From Lumnitzera littorea (taxonomy: Eukaryota; Streptophyta; Magnoliopsida; Myrtales; Combretaceae), in contig JAMXBB010000011.1 of assembly GCA_024138015.1 (NCBI GenBank), forward strand, positions 76,999,897 through 77,063,896: a stretch of 64,000 nt of DNA, written 5' to 3'. The notes under the pieces were generated by a model. The model was not told the DNA's origin and ran no database searches. It worked only from the letters and a program-made list of their open reading frames with translations. This document shows positions 60,674-64,000 of the stretch, in pieces. Position 1 is the first letter of the stretch; each line of letters starts with the position of its first letter. A program made the position numbers and the translations under genes.

Positions 60674-63600
60674 TGTCATGCCCTAAACTAGGGAGTCGTA
60701 ATTGCCTTGTTGTTACGAACCATAACCAAGAACAGATAAAGGCAGTCTCTAAATGAGTCCAAGCTTACAGAAAGCTCGAAAAAGATTAATGGGAAAAAGT
60801 GCAAAAGGGAAAAAACAAAGAATGAAACAATAAGCAAAACCCACAAACAGCTCCAGAGGATATGGCGTACCAATAGAACTTCCGAGGACTCATGGTACAA
60901 TTACATATGACACACAAATTGGTCCGGTAAGGTTACTCGTCACCTAACCTTACTTAAGGGAAAGGATAAGAGTGATGCCGAGAGTATTTAGACAGTATTT
61001 ACACAGGAAAGAAAAAGTACTCAAAGAGTGTATATTAAAAATGATCTGCCTTCCCACAATTACAAGTATAAGGGTATTTGTACCCATAAGTTAAGACAAC
61101 TTACCTAAAAAGGAAAAGACAAAAAGGGTATTTCCTAAAAAAGTAATGCACAAGATACAAAAGGGTAAAAATAAATATATAAGAAAAATAATCATTAATG
61201 CAAAGGATTCTATACATGATACTGTACATGTGGCGGTGCTATATTGGCGAGGTCATTAGAAGATGCAGACAAAAAAGTACAGACAAATAGGTTTATCCGA
61301 GTAGGGATGGCTTAGTTAATCCGGACTCTCTCACTTAGCTTCTTGGCAAAGAGGTTGCCGAGTAATCAGACGACTTGGTGTTGGAGAGTAATCATCAACT
61401 CGGCATACTGTAGAAAAACGGGCGATCATACGGCACGGCATGAAGGGTGACTCAACAAAGAAGTACTCAACCTTGGTAGGAGTTGGTTGGAATAGAAGGA
61501 CTCATCGTACCAGCCCCTCTAGCCCTCAGGCTCAGCTGCAAGTCAAAGGTCTAATAGCCTAATTCTTATCACTTGCTATGTAAACCAACCTATACTAAAA
61601 GTTAGCCACTAACATAGGCATAACTTACATAAGGTGTTCACCACTCTACTGCTTGGACGCGTCTCATTCAGTACCTAATAGAAATTAACCTGTGATGTAA
61701 TTTTTCAAAATAGCTACTAAAAATAATTTTTATAGCTTAAATTCTAGGTAAAAAATCAAGTTTATAAGTTGTATGAAGGATAAAACCTTGCATTAAATAA
61801 AAATTCCAAAAACTACATTCTTACGAAAATGTATAATGTCTGCTAAAATTTTACTAAAATACACAGGCTTATAGAGCATGGAATAATTCTCATTGACTGA
61901 AAACTAAGGGTCACCTAAGGAGACCCTACTAATTTTTCCTAGCGGTTAGTACAATCGATAAACTAAATAGAAATCTAGTCGGGTAATCTTAAAACTTACT
62001 CCCTAACCCCGTTCTCTAATCTTCTGGAAATTAAAGTAGTACTGGCGAATTTACTAGAAAACCTGCAAAACAACCATAGGGGAGTAAGCGATAACTTGCA
62101 CAGTAAATGGGATGGAGATAATAGCACATATTTGATAAAAAGCAACCATGGTTATTGAGCAAGTTTAGTTAGATGCAATACATGATTAAGTAAACGCCAT
62201 CTCACGACGTTGACCAATCGTCGTGAGATTAAAGAAATTGCATCCACTTTAATTCGAGTTTTGAGGAGTTTAATGTCGTACACTTGTAAATCGGAACCAA
62301 ACCGAGGCTTATGCAGTACAGAACACCCTCCACTTGAGACTACCTTCGAACCACAAACCTCAATCTTGCCGTAACCTCTTCTCCTGTCATTTAGTTTAAC
62401 TAAGGGTAAAGAGAAGACCATTTCTACTATTCTTATTGAAGGATCCGTATTTGGCTCGAGAATCTTAATTGCTTCCCTTAGTAGGTCGTGATGCAAGTTC
62501 GATTAGTAGTTAAGTCAAGTATATGTTAGATTGATTTTGAGGTAGTCAAGAAATTTCAGATAGTCCAAAGCAAGTGATATCATGAAGCAAACAATACCTA
62601 AGTCTAGCACTCAAAATAGTACAACCATATTCAAGCACAAATGCTGCATACACATAGGCAACTAACTTACAATCACAAGCAAGACATATAATAAGGTCTC
62701 TAAGTATTCTTAAAAATACTTCAAAGTGTGGTGAAACGTTGATCCCATTTACCTAGATACCAATGCTCATTTTCCTTATGCGTCGCTCTTGTCTTTTTTT
62801 ATTATTCCTAAAATTTAAAGTAACCTCTTTAGTTTCTAACCAATATGAAACATATGAGTTCATTTTAATATTTAAATATGTTCCTCAATTATGTTAGATA
62901 AGTTTTCTATAGTGTTTATTAAGTATTAGTTAAGTAGTATAGATTCTGACCAAGGTTCTGACTTAATATAAGTTGCTACCTAGTAGTTTCTAACCTAAAT
63001 TATAACTTTAGTAGATTCTTAGAAGTTATAGGCAAGCGACTTTCTAATCTACTTTCTGGCTTCTACTGATTCAATATTTAGTACCAATCATCTTCAAACA
63101 TTTGGTCACTCTTACATTTTGCATCTTACATCTAACTACTTTTTGATCAAGTTTTTGACTTAGGTTTTAACCTAGTCTTATGGTATAAGCTATTGTCCGA
63201 GCGACTTTTAACTCATGTTCTAACTCTGATAAAGATATAAAGTTTATATACATTCTGATTCCCATATATAAACTTTAGTAAAATACTTATTAAACGTCCA
63301 TTTTTTTCTATATTATACTAATTAATTTAATTATTTCACAAACCGCACCTAAAGGACATAGAAAGTTACTATAGAAACACATACATATTCGAAATTTAAT
63401 CTAGCCTTACATTACTTTCTAACATACATTCTATGCATAGACTGTTTCTTGTACCCTTTTGTGACACATTCTGACAAACCTTCTAACTTATTTTCTAACC
63501 TGCACAAGATATACTTTAAATCCTCAAATCACACAACTTAAATATCCATACCCCCTACTTCCTCACTTCAACACTCTGACCCAATACTTCAAATCCTAAA

Positions 63601-64000
63601 ACAATAATAAACAAACTCTTGAAGACCCAATTACTCAATTAAACATCCATTTAAGGAATTTTTAGCCATATGTATGCTAGTTAGAGAAAAACCAAAATAT
63701 TCAACTATTGAATTTTTGAAAACTCTTTTTATGGAATCAAATTAGACATGTTGAAATGTTTGTACATAAATTTTAGGATCAAAACAACAATATTTAGGCT
63801 ATTGAAAATTAGAATAAAGGTTCATTTTTGTCTCAGTTTCTTAAGGAACACATATTTCAACTTGGAATTTGAAGAATCTGGTTGTATTTTTGGATTACAC
63901 AAAAAGTTACCTAGAGAAACCAAAAATCATAATTTTTAAAGCTCGTTTACTATTTTTAGAAAAATAAAATAAAAAACAGCTAAAACCTAAACTTGTCACT
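60674..64000 (+). mobile_element. Solo LTR shared with block A, cut by the window edge
   Basis: Starts TGTCATGCCCTAAAC after ttagt, matching the LTR at 12461-15736 through to about position 14900 of block A, where the window ends. Contains the nested 861-bp LTR at 60711-61571. About 88% identical to the block A copy by eye. Confidence 0.8.
60711..61571 (+). mobile_element. 0.86-kb solo LTR nested in the larger LTR, copy B only
   Basis: TGTTACGAACC...CTTATCA with target duplications cttgt (60706-60710) and cttgc (61572-61576). Block A near 12498-12512 is the empty site. Same family as 29931-30821. Confidence 0.8.

Noticed and set aside
1..64000. tRNA, rRNA genes, CRISPR arrays
   Set aside because: No cloverleaf-compatible A/B box pairs, rRNA-like conserved stretches or regularly spaced direct repeats were seen on reading; the tandem repeats found have two to four diverged units only.

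Overview
This is nuclear DNA of a flowering plant, most likely a eudicot. It is AT-rich, dominated by nested and decayed plant transposable elements, and carries one intact single-exon receptor-like protein (RLP) gene of the leucine-rich-repeat class. The species cannot be named from the sequence. There is no bacterial-style operon, no CRISPR array and no convincing tRNA or rRNA gene.

The window holds three members of an RLP cluster, all on the minus strand: the 5' part of one gene cut by the left edge (1-1102), a 5'-truncated pseudogene (about 37110-39040, interrupted by a solo LTR), and a complete 931-residue gene (39326-42121). The first and third lie at matching ends of a segmental duplication. 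Block A (1-15736) corresponds to block B (41020-64000 and beyond), offset about 41 kb. In both, RLP gene, upstream region, a foldback hAT-type MITE, a full hAT transposon with 8-bp target duplications, and a long solo LTR follow in the same order.

Comparing A with B gives a relative chronology. Shared, so older than the duplication: the MITE, the hAT element and the LTR starting TGTCACGTCCC. Only in A: a 3.76-kb solo LTR inside the hAT transposase (5321-9083) and a 205-bp tandem duplication. Only in B: a 9.7-kb PIF/Harbinger element (46003-55746), a 1.25-kb solo LTR inside the MITE (43745-44991), and a 0.86-kb solo LTR (60711-61571). For most of these the other copy preserves the empty site, which fixes the boundaries. 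The RLP coding parts are 98.9% identical while flanks fall to about 95% and then about 85%, which suggests gene conversion between the paralogues.

Between the blocks (15.7-37 kb) lies a retrotransposon graveyard: LTR fragments, a Tat-like Ty3/gypsy remnant with gag, protease and reverse transcriptase pieces (about 25440-29145), a MULE-like foldback MITE (29293-29739), a solo LTR (29931-30821), and a Ty1/copia remnant (32068-about 36290) that contains a small Helitron in its LTR and a 1.58-kb internally deleted Ty3/gypsy element with both LTRs (34485-36065).

The only gene likely to make a functional host protein is the RLP at 39326-42121 (and perhaps its truncated partner at the left edge). 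It encodes a cell-surface receptor of the type that works in pathogen recognition or development together with SOBIR1/BAK1-class kinases. I found no evidence for a novel biochemical system; the value of the window is in its nested element structure and in the paralogue divergence pattern.
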